A DNA stretch of 64,000 bases from an uncultured Pelagibacteraceae bacterium (GTDB lineage Bacteria > Pseudomonadota > Alphaproteobacteria > Pelagibacterales > Pelagibacteraceae), in the NCBI GenBank assembly GCA_902536305.1, contig CACAWX010000002.1, positions 62,001 through 126,000 of the forward strand, written 5' to 3'. Under the pieces are notes generated by a model. The model made no database searches and was not told the DNA's origin. It saw only the letters and a program-made list of their open reading frames with translations. The translations under genes were made by a program, and so were the position numbers. Position 1 is the first letter of the stretch, and each line of letters opens with the position of its first letter. Below, one piece after another: positions 18,913 through 28,720 of the stretch.

Positions 18913-19914
18913 ATGTCACAAAAATTTAAAGCTATAATTATAGATAATCAAAACGATAAATTCTCAAGAGATATAAAAGAAATTGACACTACTCATCTAA
19001 AGGACGGAAACGTTTTAATAAAAGTTGATTATTCAAGTTTAAATTTCAAAGACGCGATGATTTTAAATGATGGAGGACGAATAGTAAGAAAATTTCCTTT
19101 TGTTCCAGGAATAGATTTTTCAGGTACAGTTGTTGAAAGTGAAGACAGCAAATTTGCAAAAGATGATAAAGTCATTCTTACAGGTTTTAGAGTTGGAGAG
19201 GCTTTTTTTGGAGGTTTTGCACAATTTGCAAAAGTTGATTCAAATTTTTTAGTTAAGATACCAAAAGATTTAGACTCCCATAAAGCGATGATGCTAGGTA
19301 CGGCTGGATTTACAGCTTTGCTATGCAGTTTTGCCGTAAAAGCAAAAGAAGAATTATTATTAGGTGAAAAGATAAAAGATGTTTTAGTTACAGGCGCAAC
19401 AGGCGGAGTAGGAAGTATTGCGGTGATGATTTTATCAAAAATGGGTTATAATATTCATGCAGTTACAGGAAAAAAAGATAAAAATGATTATCTAAAAGAC
19501 TTAGGTGCAAAAAATATTATAGACAGAAAAGAATTTGAAGGCGAAAGTAAATTACTTGAAAAAGGAGTTTGGGACGGCGTAGTGGATACTGTTGGTGGCT
19601 CCGCATTAACTAAAATTTTTGCTCAAACAAAACCTGGAGGAATAGTTGCAGCTTGTGGAAACGCTGGTGGTAATAAGATCAATACATCAGTTATGCCTTT
19701 TATAATTAGAGGTGTAAAACTTTGGGGCATAGACTCTTCAGGCTCATCTCTTAGAAGAAGAGAATTTGTTTGGAGTGAAGCAGCTAAACTAGTCGACTTT
19801 TCAAAAGTGCAATCCTTTACAAAAGAGCTTTCTTTTAATGAGCTTTTAGAAACTTATCCTAAAATTTTAAAAGGAGAGTTTTTTGGCAGAGCTATAGTAA
19901 ATCCGAATAAATAA
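18913..19914 (+). CDS. MDR family oxidoreductase, YhdH/AcuI-like (acrylyl-CoA reductase candidate)
   Basis: SSLNFKDAMILNDGGRIVRKFPFVPGIDFSGTV; GATGGVGSIAVMILSKMGY. Confidence 0.85.
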   Translation: MSQKFKAIIIDNQNDKFSRDIKEIDTTHLKDGNVLIKVDYSSLNFKDAMILNDGGRIVRKFPFVPGIDFSGTVVESEDSKFAKDDKVILTGFRVGEAFFGGFAQFAKVDSNFLVKIPKDLDSHKAMMLGTAGFTALLCSFAVKAKEELLLGEKIKDVLVTGATGGVGSIAVMILSKMGYNIHAVTGKKDKNDYLKDLGAKNIIDRKEFEGESKLLEKGVWDGVVDTVGGSALTKIFAQTKPGGIVAACGNAGGNKINTSVMPFIIRGVKLWGIDSSGSSLRRREFVWSEAAKLVDFSKVQSFTKELSFNELLETYPKILKGEFFGRAIVNPNK

Positions 19915-19930
19915 ACTATAATTAATAATC

Positions 19931-20821
19931 ATGGACTGGGACAAACTTAAAATTTTCCACACTGTTGCAGAAGCAACAAGTTTCACCAAAGCATCTACTA
20001 TTCTTAATTTAAGCCAATCAGCTATAAGCCGTCAAATTCAAGCATTAGAGACTGATTTGAAAGTTCAATTGTTCGAGAGACACGCTAGAGGCTTAGTTCT
20101 AACAGAAAATGGTGAATATTTATTCAAGTCTGCTCACGAAGTTATATCAAAACTGAAAGATGTAGAGTCTAATTTAAGCGGGCATAGAGATAAGTTAAAT
20201 GGAAAACTAACTGTGACTACAGTTGTAAGTTTTGGTACAACCTGGCTTACACCCCGAATAAAAGAATTTATGGATTTGCATCCAGAAATAGAAATAGAGT
20301 TAATATTTGACGATAAAGAACTCGATCTGAGCACACGTCAAGCTGATGTGGCAATTCGAATGAGAAGACCAAAACAACTGAATTTAATACAAAAAAAATT
20401 TGTTGATTTTAATTATCATATTTATGGTTCAAATGAATATTTGGAAAAAAATGGTTATCCAAAGTCTTTAAAAGATTTAGACAAACATAAGTTTATTACT
20501 TATGGTAGAGGTGCTCCATCTCCTGTCTATAATCCTGATTGGGTTTTAAAACATGGAAATAAAGAAGGAAAAAAAAGAAAATCAATTATGAAAGTAAATA
20601 GTGTATATGGACTGCTATTAGCTGTCCAAAGTGGAGTAGGTCTTGCAGCTATCCCAGATTATATAGCCCATAATGTCAACAACATAACTAAAGTTTTACC
20701 GAATGAAGCAGGTAAACCAACCGAAACTTATTTCGTTTACCCTGCATCTTTAAAAAACAATGCAAGATTAATGGCTTTTAGAAACTTTATATTTACAAAA
20801 GTAAACGAATGGAAATTTTAA
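19931..20821 (+). CDS. LysR family transcriptional regulator
   Basis: FHTVAEATSFTKASTILNLSQSAISRQIQALE HTH. Confidence 0.93.
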   Translation: MDWDKLKIFHTVAEATSFTKASTILNLSQSAISRQIQALETDLKVQLFERHARGLVLTENGEYLFKSAHEVISKLKDVESNLSGHRDKLNGKLTVTTVVSFGTTWLTPRIKEFMDLHPEIEIELIFDDKELDLSTRQADVAIRMRRPKQLNLIQKKFVDFNYHIYGSNEYLEKNGYPKSLKDLDKHKFITYGRGAPSPVYNPDWVLKHGNKEGKKRKSIMKVNSVYGLLLAVQSGVGLAAIPDYIAHNVNNITKVLPNEAGKPTETYFVYPASLKNNARLMAFRNFIFTKVNEWKF

Positions 20822-21927
20822 TATCTTTTATTATACCTTTTGTAATCCTGCTCACAGTTGTGGTTTTCATACATGAATATGGGCACTATTATTTTGCTAA
20901 AAAATATGGAGTTGGAGTAACTGATTTTTCTATTGGATTTGGAAAAGAGTTATTTGGTTTTAACGATAAATCTGGAACAAGATGGAAATTTTGCGCAATT
21001 CCTTTAGGAGGGTATGTCAAATTTTTTGGAGACAGAAATGTTTTCAGTCAAGCTGAGCAAGAAGAGCTTTTAAAAACATATAATGAAGAGGATAGAAAAA
21101 AGTTATTTGTGGTTAAACCTCTTTATCAGAGATCTTTAATTGTTGCAGCAGGACCTTTTGCAAATTTTTTATTAGCTATAGTAATTTTTGCATTTATCTA
21201 TATGGTCTCAGGCAAGGACTTTACACCAGCTCAAATTCAAGAAGTTCAACCTGAAAGCCCCGCATTTGTTGCGGGTATAAAATCTGGAGATGTAATTAAG
21301 TCAATTAACAACAATGAAGTTAGAAGCATTATGGAAGTTTCAGCTTTTATTAATTCTTCTTCGGCTAAAACGATTAATATAAAAATACTGCGAAATGATA
21401 ACGAACTTGATTTTAATGTTAATCCAAAATTTACAAAAGGAGAGGATTCACTTGGAAATAAAATTAATAAGAAAATAATAGGTATTAAAATCGCTCCTCT
21501 AAATAATGAAATTGAAAGGCAAAGACTAGGTCCAGCAACAGCTTTATTTTATGCTGTGAAAGAGACATGGTTTGTTATTGGTGCTTCTTGGGAGTTTGTA
21601 ATCTCCATGTTTAAAGGCACTGGAGACACTTCTCAATTAGGAGGACCAATTAAGATTGCTAAGATTTCTGGACAAGTTGCTAAATTAGGGTTCATAGCTT
21701 TCCTTAGTATCATGGCTTACATCTCTATAAGTTTAGGATTTATCAATCTGTTTCCAATTCCAATGTTAGATGGTGGGCACTTAATGTTTTATGCTTTTGA
21801 AAAAATATTAGGAAGGCCTCTTACTCAAAGAACTCAAGAGGGATTCTTTCGAATCGGGTTATTTTTGTTACTTTCTTTGATGTTCTTTACAACATTTAAC
21901 GATCTAAAGGATTTAGGCTTGTTTTAA
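20809..21927 (+). CDS. rseP: RseP-type M50 site-2 zinc metalloprotease with a PDZ domain
   Basis: HEYGHYYFAKKYGV; NLFPIPMLDGGHLMFYAFE; PDZ segment. Confidence 0.9.
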   Translation: MEILISFIIPFVILLTVVVFIHEYGHYYFAKKYGVGVTDFSIGFGKELFGFNDKSGTRWKFCAIPLGGYVKFFGDRNVFSQAEQEELLKTYNEEDRKKLFVVKPLYQRSLIVAAGPFANFLLAIVIFAFIYMVSGKDFTPAQIQEVQPESPAFVAGIKSGDVIKSINNNEVRSIMEVSAFINSSSAKTINIKILRNDNELDFNVNPKFTKGEDSLGNKINKKIIGIKIAPLNNEIERQRLGPATALFYAVKETWFVIGASWEFVISMFKGTGDTSQLGGPIKIAKISGQVAKLGFIAFLSIMAYISISLGFINLFPIPMLDGGHLMFYAFEKILGRPLTQRTQEGFFRIGLFLLLSLMFFTTFNDLKDLGLF

Positions 21928-21951
21928 GCCATTTTTTTTTACTTAAAAAGT

Positions 21952-22032
21952 CAATAAAATCAACGATTATTTAACATACTAAATATAGTGTTAATATTTA
22001 CGTGAAACACTAAAAAAATGTTGATTTTATTG
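21952..22032. repeat. inverted repeat upstream of the HU gene
   Basis: caataaaatcaac (21952-21964) and its exact reverse complement gttgattttattg (22020-22032); inner agtgtt/aacact arms. Confidence 0.75.
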
Positions 22033-22074
22033 GTTTTTTTTGCAGATTATAATGTAACTTAAAAAGGGGCATAA

Positions 22075-22350
22075 ATGAACAAAAAACAACTAGTAGCAAA
22101 AATATCGACTACTTTGGGTCAAAGTAAGGCTGACGCTGAAAGAACTTTTGACTCGATTACGACCATAATACTGGATGCTTTGAAAAATGACGATACTGTC
22201 AAAATAGCAGGTTTTGGTACTTATAAAGTAGCCAAAAGAAAAGCTAGAGTGGGAAGAAACCCAAGAACTGGTGAGTCTATTCAAATATCTGCATCTCAAA
22301 AAGTTAAGTTTTTACCAGCTAAAAGCTTAAAAGAAATGTTTAATAAGTAA
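22075..22350 (+). CDS. HU family DNA-binding protein
   Basis: MNKKQLVAKISTTLGQSKADAERTFDS; GFGTYKVAKRKARVGRNPRTGE. Confidence 0.95.
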   Translation: MNKKQLVAKISTTLGQSKADAERTFDSITTIILDALKNDDTVKIAGFGTYKVAKRKARVGRNPRTGESIQISASQKVKFLPAKSLKEMFNK

Positions 22351-22359
22351 ACTTTTTAT

Positions 22360-22398
22360 TTTAACAGCTCTCGCTAATTAATAACGAGAGCTGTTAAA
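22360..22398 (+). terminator. hairpin terminator downstream of HU
   Basis: tttaacagctctcg (22360-22373) / cgagagctgttaaa (22385-22398), 14-bp perfect stem. Confidence 0.8.
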
Positions 22399-22525
22399 TT
22401 TAAACATATTAAAAATACCCTCTTACCATTGCATTTTTAGCATAGCTAATTTCAAGTCATATCAATTCAATTCCCTACTTTATCGAAGTATATGTTTCTC
22501 TTTATTCAAACAGGGAGAAATAACT

Positions 22526-23818
22526 ATGAAAAAATACATTGGTTACTTTTTTGCAGGTGCAGCCATTTACTTTGGTTTTGCAGGTTTAGGCTATGCCGAA
22601 ACTACAGTATCTGCGGAAGTACAATACATATTTAATACTATATTATTTTTGATGTCAGGTTTCTTGGTCATGTGGATGGCCGCAGGTTTTGCAATGCTAG
22701 AATCAGGATTAGTTACATCTAAATCCGTATCTGCAATCTGTGCAAAAAATATAGGACTATATTCAATCGCTGGAGTAATGTTCTGGTTGGTTGGTTACAA
22801 TTTAGCATACGGTATTCCGGAAGGTGGATACATTGGAACATTTACTCCATGGAGTGATGCTTCCTCAGTTGATACAGGTTATTCAGATGGATCAGACTGG
22901 TTTTTCCAGATGGTATTCTGTGCAACAACAATGTCAATTGTATCTGGAACTTTAGCTGAAAGAATTAAAATTTGGCCGTTCTTTTTATTTGCTGCAATTT
23001 TAACTGGGATTATCTATCCAATTCAAATGGGTTGGCAGTGGGGTGGCGGATGGTTATCAGCCGCTGGTTTCTCAGATTTTGCTGGTTCAACATTAGTACA
23101 CGCTGCAGGTGGTTCTGCCGCTTTAGCAGGTGCGATTGTACTTGGAGCAAGAACTGGTAGATTTAGTTCAAGTGGCGGAGTCAAAGCTATGACACCATTT
23201 GCTGCATCATCAATTCCGTTAGCAACATTAGGAGTATTTATACTTTGGTTAGGTTGGTTCGGTTTTAATGGCGGTTCACAATTAGCTGCAGGAACATTAG
23301 AAGACGTTTCTTCAGTAGCTACAATTTACATTAATACAAACTTAGCTGCCGGTGGTGGTGTTTTAACTGCTGCAGTAGTTTCAAGATTAATTGGTGGAAA
23401 AACAGATGTTGTAATGATGTTAAACGGTGCGATTGCAGGATTAGTAGCAATCACAGCGGAACCATTAACACCTAGTCCCTTAGCTGCGATATTTATCGGA
23501 GCAATTGGTGGATTAGTAATGTACTTCTCAACTCAACTTTTATTTAAGTTAAAAATAGATGATGTAGTTGGAGCGATACCAGCACACTTAGTTGCAGGTG
23601 TTTGGGGTACATTAGCAGTTCCATTAACAAATGGAGATACTTCATTTGGACCTCAGTTCCTTGGAACAATTTCAGTCATAGTATTCGTATTTGTTGTATC
23701 ACTAATAGTGTTCCAAATTATGAAAGCTACAATCGGTTTAAGAATCAGTAAAGAAGCTGAGAAACTTGGAACTGATAAAGCTGAAATCGGAGTGATAGCT
23801 TACGGTATCAGAGACTAA
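22526..23818 (+). CDS. amt: ammonium transporter
   Basis: FLVMWMAAGFAMLESGLVTSKS; DFAGSTLVHAAGGSAALAGAIVLG; ARTGRF. Confidence 0.95.
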   Translation: MKKYIGYFFAGAAIYFGFAGLGYAETTVSAEVQYIFNTILFLMSGFLVMWMAAGFAMLESGLVTSKSVSAICAKNIGLYSIAGVMFWLVGYNLAYGIPEGGYIGTFTPWSDASSVDTGYSDGSDWFFQMVFCATTMSIVSGTLAERIKIWPFFLFAAILTGIIYPIQMGWQWGGGWLSAAGFSDFAGSTLVHAAGGSAALAGAIVLGARTGRFSSSGGVKAMTPFAASSIPLATLGVFILWLGWFGFNGGSQLAAGTLEDVSSVATIYINTNLAAGGGVLTAAVVSRLIGGKTDVVMMLNGAIAGLVAITAEPLTPSPLAAIFIGAIGGLVMYFSTQLLFKLKIDDVVGAIPAHLVAGVWGTLAVPLTNGDTSFGPQFLGTISVIVFVFVVSLIVFQIMKATIGLRISKEAEKLGTDKAEIGVIAYGIRD

Positions 23819-23853
23819 TAAATAATTCCCTCCCTCGTTAGTTGGGATAAATT

Positions 23854-23889
23854 ATAAGGCCTGGTTGCGACCCCCGCACCAGGCCTTAT
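23854..23889 (+). terminator. hairpin terminator after amt
   Basis: ataaggcctggt (23854-23865) / accaggccttat (23878-23889), 12-bp perfect stem. Confidence 0.85.
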
Positions 23890-24121
23890 TTGTTTCAAGC
23901 AAGCATGTTATAAATTTAAATTATAATTAAAACTTTCTAATTTTTAGTCACATAGAGTCAAAAAGAGGTGGGATAATTAAAAACTTAACTTTCATTTTTT
24001 TTAGGTTGTATTTTTGCAATATATTTTAATGTTAATAATTGCTTAGACAACAATCCCTTAAGAGGAACAATATATTTTGAACTAATTAGGCTTGTAAATA
24101 GGTGGATCAATGGCAGCATTC

Positions 24122-24270
24122 ATTGCCGCGGGTTTTTTTATGTAAGTGTGTGGTTTAGTTAACACTAATGGTGTCTCGACAATTCCCGCGAAAAATATAG
24201 GTAAATTTGATATGTGTTCACTAATATTTTTCTAAGTGGGTTACAATTTAGCTTATTGTGTGCCCGAGTA
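24122..24270 (+). pseudogene. decayed ammonium transporter fragment
   Basis: By-eye co-linear match to intact amt about 22676-22835: gccgcgggtttttttatg~gccgcaggttttgcaatg; cgaaaaatatagg~caaaaaatatagg; gtgggttacaatttagctta~gttggttacaatttagcata; with in-frame stops and indels. Confidence 0.72.
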
Positions 24271-24281
24271 GTCGGGTCCTT

Positions 24282-24743
24282 TCATTTATAAGATTTTACA
24301 AATTTGAATACTACTTGAGCGTGATCTTTAACTCTTACATTTGACCAAATTTTTATAATTTTACCTTTATCTATAAATATAGTTGATCTAATTGTCCCAA
24401 GAAATTTCTTTCCCATAAAAGATTTTGTTCCCCAAATTCCATATTTTTTTTGCATTTTAATGTCAATATCTGAAAGTAATTCAAAAGGAACTTTATATTT
24501 TTTTTTAAATTTTTCATGACTTTCTAATGAGTCTTTTGAAATTCCAACTAACTCACACTTTATTTTCTTAAACTTTTTATAAAGTTTTGAAAAATCTTTA
24601 GTTTCAACAGTACATCCCGGGGTATCATCTTTAGGATAAAAATAAATTAATAACTTTCCTTTAATATTTTTTAAATCAAAATCGATTTTACTTGTACTAG
24701 GTAATTTAAAAGATGGAGCTTTTTTATTTTCTTTAATCTTCAC
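24282..24743 (-). CDS. bcp: peroxiredoxin, thioredoxin-dependent (Bcp/PrxQ)
   Basis: YFYPKDDTPGCTVETKDFSKLYKKF; GTG at 24743 preferred over the longer ORF start. Confidence 0.92.
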   Translation of the reverse strand: MKIKENKKAPSFKLPSTSKIDFDLKNIKGKLLIYFYPKDDTPGCTVETKDFSKLYKKFKKIKCELVGISKDSLESHEKFKKKYKVPFELLSDIDIKMQKKYGIWGTKSFMGKKFLGTIRSTIFIDKGKIIKIWSNVRVKDHAQVVFKFVKSYK

Positions 24744-25746
24744 TATTTTCCCATAATTTTTTTGCGTCAACCAAAGGCGAAATTCCAAAAATTGAGTTAA
24801 TGTTCGCACAATGGATAGCCAAGGAGGGAATAGGTGACAAGCATGGATTTGAGGCATAAATTTTGTGCAAAGGTTCTTCCCAAGGATCAGTCCACTCGAG
24901 ACCCATTTTTTCTAAAGTATCGTAATATTTTATAATTAATTTTCTGCTTGTCATGAAAGTCACTAAACTTTCAGATACTAGTCGCCAATGATTTTTCTCA
25001 CCTAAATAAATCTTTGTATTTTCGTCTTTTGTATAAAGGTAGGGATAATCTGAAGGCAGCAAAACTAAATCTTTGGAGAAAATTGTATTGAACTTTTCAT
25101 AAGCAAGAATCATCTCAGCAAGCGCATTAGTTGAATGAATATAGTCATCCTCAACAAAATAAATTAAATCGGCCTCTTCGTTTTTGGCAATCATTAGAGA
25201 ATTATAAAAATTTGCCATATTAGAAAATTTTGCCTTTGAATAACCTTGCTTAATTTTATTTTCAAATTTTTTAAGATTTATAGAAATAAACTTATTTTGA
25301 ATATGTGATTGTTCAAGAATTTTTTTAATCTGATGAATGTCTTCTTCTGGGGAATTAGTATCAGTAACTATTAATTCAAATTTTATATCATTAAATTTGT
25401 CAGATGCTGCTTTTATAGTCTTTGTCAATGATCTGAGAGTTCTAAAAGTATATTCATTTTTTTCATTATCAAAAATTCTTTTTTTATTTTGATCCATTAT
25501 CAGTTCAGAAGTACAAGATCTAAGTATAATTTTTATAGAGTTAATCTTATTTTTAATATTTATTTGACCCAGAGGGATAGTTATAGATTTTTCACCTTGC
25601 ACGGATAAAGTTTCATTTAAATCTTTATTAAGAGTTGGAGAGTTAAAACTCGATTGATCGATAATTTCAAAACCTACTAATCTGCAGAATTTGATAAATA
25701 CCCTTTTCAAAAAATTAGTTTTTTGAGTATTTTTTATTTTTTTCAT
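24733..25746 (-). CDS. glycosyltransferase-like protein
   Basis: EEADLIYFVEDDYIHSTNALAEMILAYEKF (DxD-like). Confidence 0.6.
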   Translation of the reverse strand: MKKIKNTQKTNFLKRVFIKFCRLVGFEIIDQSSFNSPTLNKDLNETLSVQGEKSITIPLGQINIKNKINSIKIILRSCTSELIMDQNKKRIFDNEKNEYTFRTLRSLTKTIKAASDKFNDIKFELIVTDTNSPEEDIHQIKKILEQSHIQNKFISINLKKFENKIKQGYSKAKFSNMANFYNSLMIAKNEEADLIYFVEDDYIHSTNALAEMILAYEKFNTIFSKDLVLLPSDYPYLYTKDENTKIYLGEKNHWRLVSESLVTFMTSRKLIIKYYDTLEKMGLEWTDPWEEPLHKIYASNPCLSPIPSLAIHCANINSIFGISPLVDAKKLWENSED

Positions 25747-25784
25747 TATGACTAATTGTATATATTAGTTTATATTTGAGTTCT

Positions 25785-26183
25785 ATGAACATAAAATCAT
25801 CTCAACAACTTGTAAAAGAAGCCCAAAAAAATATAGAGACATTGAACTCTGGTGAGATAAAAAAATTATTAGAAAATAATGAGATTACTTTAATTGATGT
25901 GAGAGATATTCGCGAACTTTGGAAAGAAGGAACAATAGAAAATTCAAAACATATACCAAGAGGTATGCTAGAATTTTGGCTAGATCCTGAAAGCACATAT
26001 TACCAAAATAACAAAATTCAGAATATAAAAAAAATGGTATTATTTTGTGCTCTTGGGTGGCGGTCTGCTTTAGCAACAAAATCTCTTGTAGAAATGGGTT
26101 TCAAAAATGTTGCACATGTTGATGGTGGATTTGATGCATTAAAAAAGAGTGGATTGAAAGTCGTTACAAAAGAAAAAAAATAA
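25785..26183 (+). CDS. rhodanese-like domain protein
   Basis: ITLIDVRDIRELWKEGTIENSKHIPRGMLEFW; FCALGWRSALA. Confidence 0.9.
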   Translation: MNIKSSQQLVKEAQKNIETLNSGEIKKLLENNEITLIDVRDIRELWKEGTIENSKHIPRGMLEFWLDPESTYYQNNKIQNIKKMVLFCALGWRSALATKSLVEMGFKNVAHVDGGFDALKKSGLKVVTKEKK

Positions 26184-26184
26184 G

Positions 26185-26793
26185 TTATTTATTTGCTTCT
26201 TTTAAAGCAAATTCAATTCTATCTTGACCCCAAAAAACTTTATTATTAACAACAAATGTAGGTGCACCAAATACACCTCTTTCATATGCTTCATTGGTTT
26301 TTTTTCTAAGTAAATCTTTAATTAATGAAGAAGTCGTTCTTAACGAAAAAGTCTTTGGGTTTATATTCAAATTTTGTAAAATTTTTTGTACTACTATTGC
26401 ATCATTCATATTTAATCCATCTTGCCAAATAGTATTAAATATATTGTCTATATAATATTTTTTTACATTATCTTCCTCTGCAACTAAAACACCCCTCATT
26501 AAGTTTAAGCTTCTTATTGGAAAATATGAATTAAATTTAAATCTAATATTATTTTTCTCGGCAATAAGTTTACAATCTCTAACCATATGCTTTGCTTTAG
26601 CTGGGATAAAAGCAGGAGCTTTAATACCATGTAAATTATGTAGCCCGCCTAAAAGAACAGGTTTATAAATTATTTTTATACCCTCCTTATTCTCAATTTT
26701 TCTTATTTGTTTATGTGCAAGAAAAGAGTAAGGACTAATAAAATCAAAATAAAACTCTAATGGCTTAATCATTAAAACTGATTTTCTTGGCAA
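26185..26793 (-). CDS. DsbA-family oxidoreductase (2-hydroxychromene-2-carboxylate isomerase-like)
   Basis: FYFDFISPYSFLAHKQI; GVFGAPTFVVNNKVFWGQDRIEF. Confidence 0.88.
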   Translation of the reverse strand: MPRKSVLMIKPLEFYFDFISPYSFLAHKQIRKIENKEGIKIIYKPVLLGGLHNLHGIKAPAFIPAKAKHMVRDCKLIAEKNNIRFKFNSYFPIRSLNLMRGVLVAEEDNVKKYYIDNIFNTIWQDGLNMNDAIVVQKILQNLNINPKTFSLRTTSSLIKDLLRKKTNEAYERGVFGAPTFVVNNKVFWGQDRIEFALKEANK

Positions 26794-27235
26794 AGAAAAT
26801 TCTAAAAAACCAATAAATTACTATCCCCACTGGCCCAGTAAAATAAGTTAAAATTAAAGAAGGGATTATAACAATTTTTGGAACTAAATACTTTCTACTG
26901 TCTCTCACGATCCACGCACCCATGAACAAACTTAAGGCAAGAAAGTGAAGCCAAAAAACCAATAATAAAACTTCATTAGCAAACATTGAGTATAGACTAT
27001 CCAGGCCACTGTATAATTCAAAGCCATCAAAAATATTTTCTTCTAAGAAGATTTTATAGGACAAATAAGCGTAGCCAACACCAAGTAATAAAAATGGAAT
27101 GATTGATTGAGTAAAAAAATTTGTTATTTGATTATTTGGTAAAAAGATTAATAATAGCCAAAAGGGAATTACACCCCAATTAGCTATGAGATAAATATTT
27201 TCATAAGTTAATAAGGTTAATAAATTATTTATCAT
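26765..27235 (-). CDS. ABA4-like (DUF4281) membrane protein
   Basis: YENIYLIANWGVIPFWLLLIFLPN; FWLHFLALSLFMGAWIVRDSRK; TGPVGIVIYWFFR. Confidence 0.75.
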   Translation of the reverse strand: MINNLLTLLTYENIYLIANWGVIPFWLLLIFLPNNQITNFFTQSIIPFLLLGVGYAYLSYKIFLEENIFDGFELYSGLDSLYSMFANEVLLLVFWLHFLALSLFMGAWIVRDSRKYLVPKIVIIPSLILTYFTGPVGIVIYWFFRIFFAKKISFND

Positions 27236-27261
27236 AAAAAATAATATAGTATATTAACTTA

Positions 27262-27822
27262 ATGAATCCCATAGTTAATAAAAATGATTTTGAAGATTTA
27301 ACTACAAATCTTAGAGACTTAGCTTATTCGTATTTAGAAAAATATAGTCCCTCCAAACAACAGCTGAAAGTATATTTGCTTAAAAAATATTTAACAAAAA
27401 TTAAAGGAACAAAATCTAAAAAAGAAATTACCTCAATAATAGATGAAATAATTTTAAATCTAGAAAAAAATAAAATTATAAATGATGAAATGTATTCTGA
27501 CTCAAAAGCAAGAATGTTTTTAAGAAGAGGGTATTCTTTAAATAAGATTAATCAATCTCTAAAAAATAAAGGTATAGATAATAAATTTATAAAACAAAGT
27601 ATTGATAAAATTAAGGAGGATAATATAGAACCTGATTTTGTATCTGCTTTAAAGCTTTGTAAAAGAAGAAGAATAGGGCCTTTAAGGCCAGATGAAAACC
27701 GAGAATTATTTTATAAAAAAGATATGGGTATTTTAGCAAGAGGAGGGTTTAACTTTGAATTATCAAAGAGAGTGTTAGATTTAGAAAAAACAGAATTTAA
27801 TAAGTTAATTAAGATTATCTGA
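27262..27822 (+). CDS. recX: RecX-like regulatory protein
   Basis: LRDLAYSYLEKYSPSKQQLKVYLLKK; C-terminal GFNFELSKRVLD. Confidence 0.75.
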   Translation: MNPIVNKNDFEDLTTNLRDLAYSYLEKYSPSKQQLKVYLLKKYLTKIKGTKSKKEITSIIDEIILNLEKNKIINDEMYSDSKARMFLRRGYSLNKINQSLKNKGIDNKFIKQSIDKIKEDNIEPDFVSALKLCKRRRIGPLRPDENRELFYKKDMGILARGGFNFELSKRVLDLEKTEFNKLIKII

Positions 27823-27948
27823 TTTCTTTTTTTTTTCTTCTTCTACTAATATATCAAGTTTTCTTCTTAGAGCATTTCTTACTAAAATAAAAAATAAAAC
27901 TCCAAAAAAAGTTACAGATAATATTATTATTGCAATAGTTTTAATCAT
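27805..27948 (-). CDS. small single-pass membrane protein, 47 aa
   Basis: Minus-strand read MIKTIAIIILSVTFFGVLFFILVRNALRRKLDILVEEEKKKKSDNLN*; overlaps the 3' end of cysQ and the recX tail. Confidence 0.55.
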   Translation of the reverse strand: MIKTIAIIILSVTFFGVLFFILVRNALRRKLDILVEEEKKKKSDNLN

Positions 27949-28720
27949 TTAAATTTTCTGCGCGCTTAATCAATAAACTAGGATTTTTATAATCCTCTTT
28001 ACCATATAAAAAAGGTTTTCCATCGAGTGTTTTTATAATTGCGCCAGCATTTTGCGCTATAGCATGACCTGCTGCATAGTCCCACTCATTAGCTCTCTCT
28101 TTTGCAGCGTAAATATCGAACTCACCTGTAGCAATTACACAAAATTTATAGGAACTAGCCATTTTGATTATCGAATTAACATTAAATTCTTTCAATTTAT
28201 TAAGAATAATATCAGATGGTTTTACTACACTAGACAACGCTACGATTTTACCCTTTGGTTGTTTTTTGGCGCAACTAATTTTCTTAGTATTTCCACCTTC
28301 AATCAAATAACTTTCTCCAGGAGCATAAGAATAAAAAAGCCTATTTTTTTTTGGTACCCCAACTAGACCTAATACAGGAACAGTATTAATTACCAATGCA
28401 GCATTTAAAGTATATTCATCTTTTCCAGCAATATATTCTTTAGTGCCGTCGATGGGATCTATTAGCCAAAATATTTTTGCGGTATTTTTTATATTTAAAT
28501 CTACTGTTTCTTCAGAAACAATTGGAATATTTGGAGTTAATTCTTTGATCTTATTAGTAATTAATTCATTTACTTTTAGGTCTCCATTGCTAACTGGCGA
28601 ATTGTCCTTTTTTAATTCTATTTTTAAACCTCTTGCGTAAAGGTCTATAGATTCTTTTCCAGCAATATTAAAAGTATCAATTAAATTTTTACTTATAGAT
28701 TTTAATTCGTTAATTTTCAT
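27941..28720 (-). CDS. cysQ: 3'(2'),5'-bisphosphate nucleotidase
   Basis: VSEETVDL, FWLIDPIDGTKEYIAGKDEYTLN; NEWDYAAGHAIAQNAGA. Confidence 0.88.
   Translation of the reverse strand: MKINELKSISKNLIDTFNIAGKESIDLYARGLKIELKKDNSPVSNGDLKVNELITNKIKELTPNIPIVSEETVDLNIKNTAKIFWLIDPIDGTKEYIAGKDEYTLNAALVINTVPVLGLVGVPKKNRLFYSYAPGESYLIEGGNTKKISCAKKQPKGKIVALSSVVKPSDIILNKLKEFNVNSIIKMASSYKFCVIATGEFDIYAAKERANEWDYAAGHAIAQNAGAIIKTLDGKPFLYGKEDYKNPSLLIKRAENLND

Noticed and set aside
28052-28640. Plus-strand ORFs (104 aa and 65 aa) inside cysQ
   Set aside because: Antisense shadow ORFs of a clear cysQ frame.
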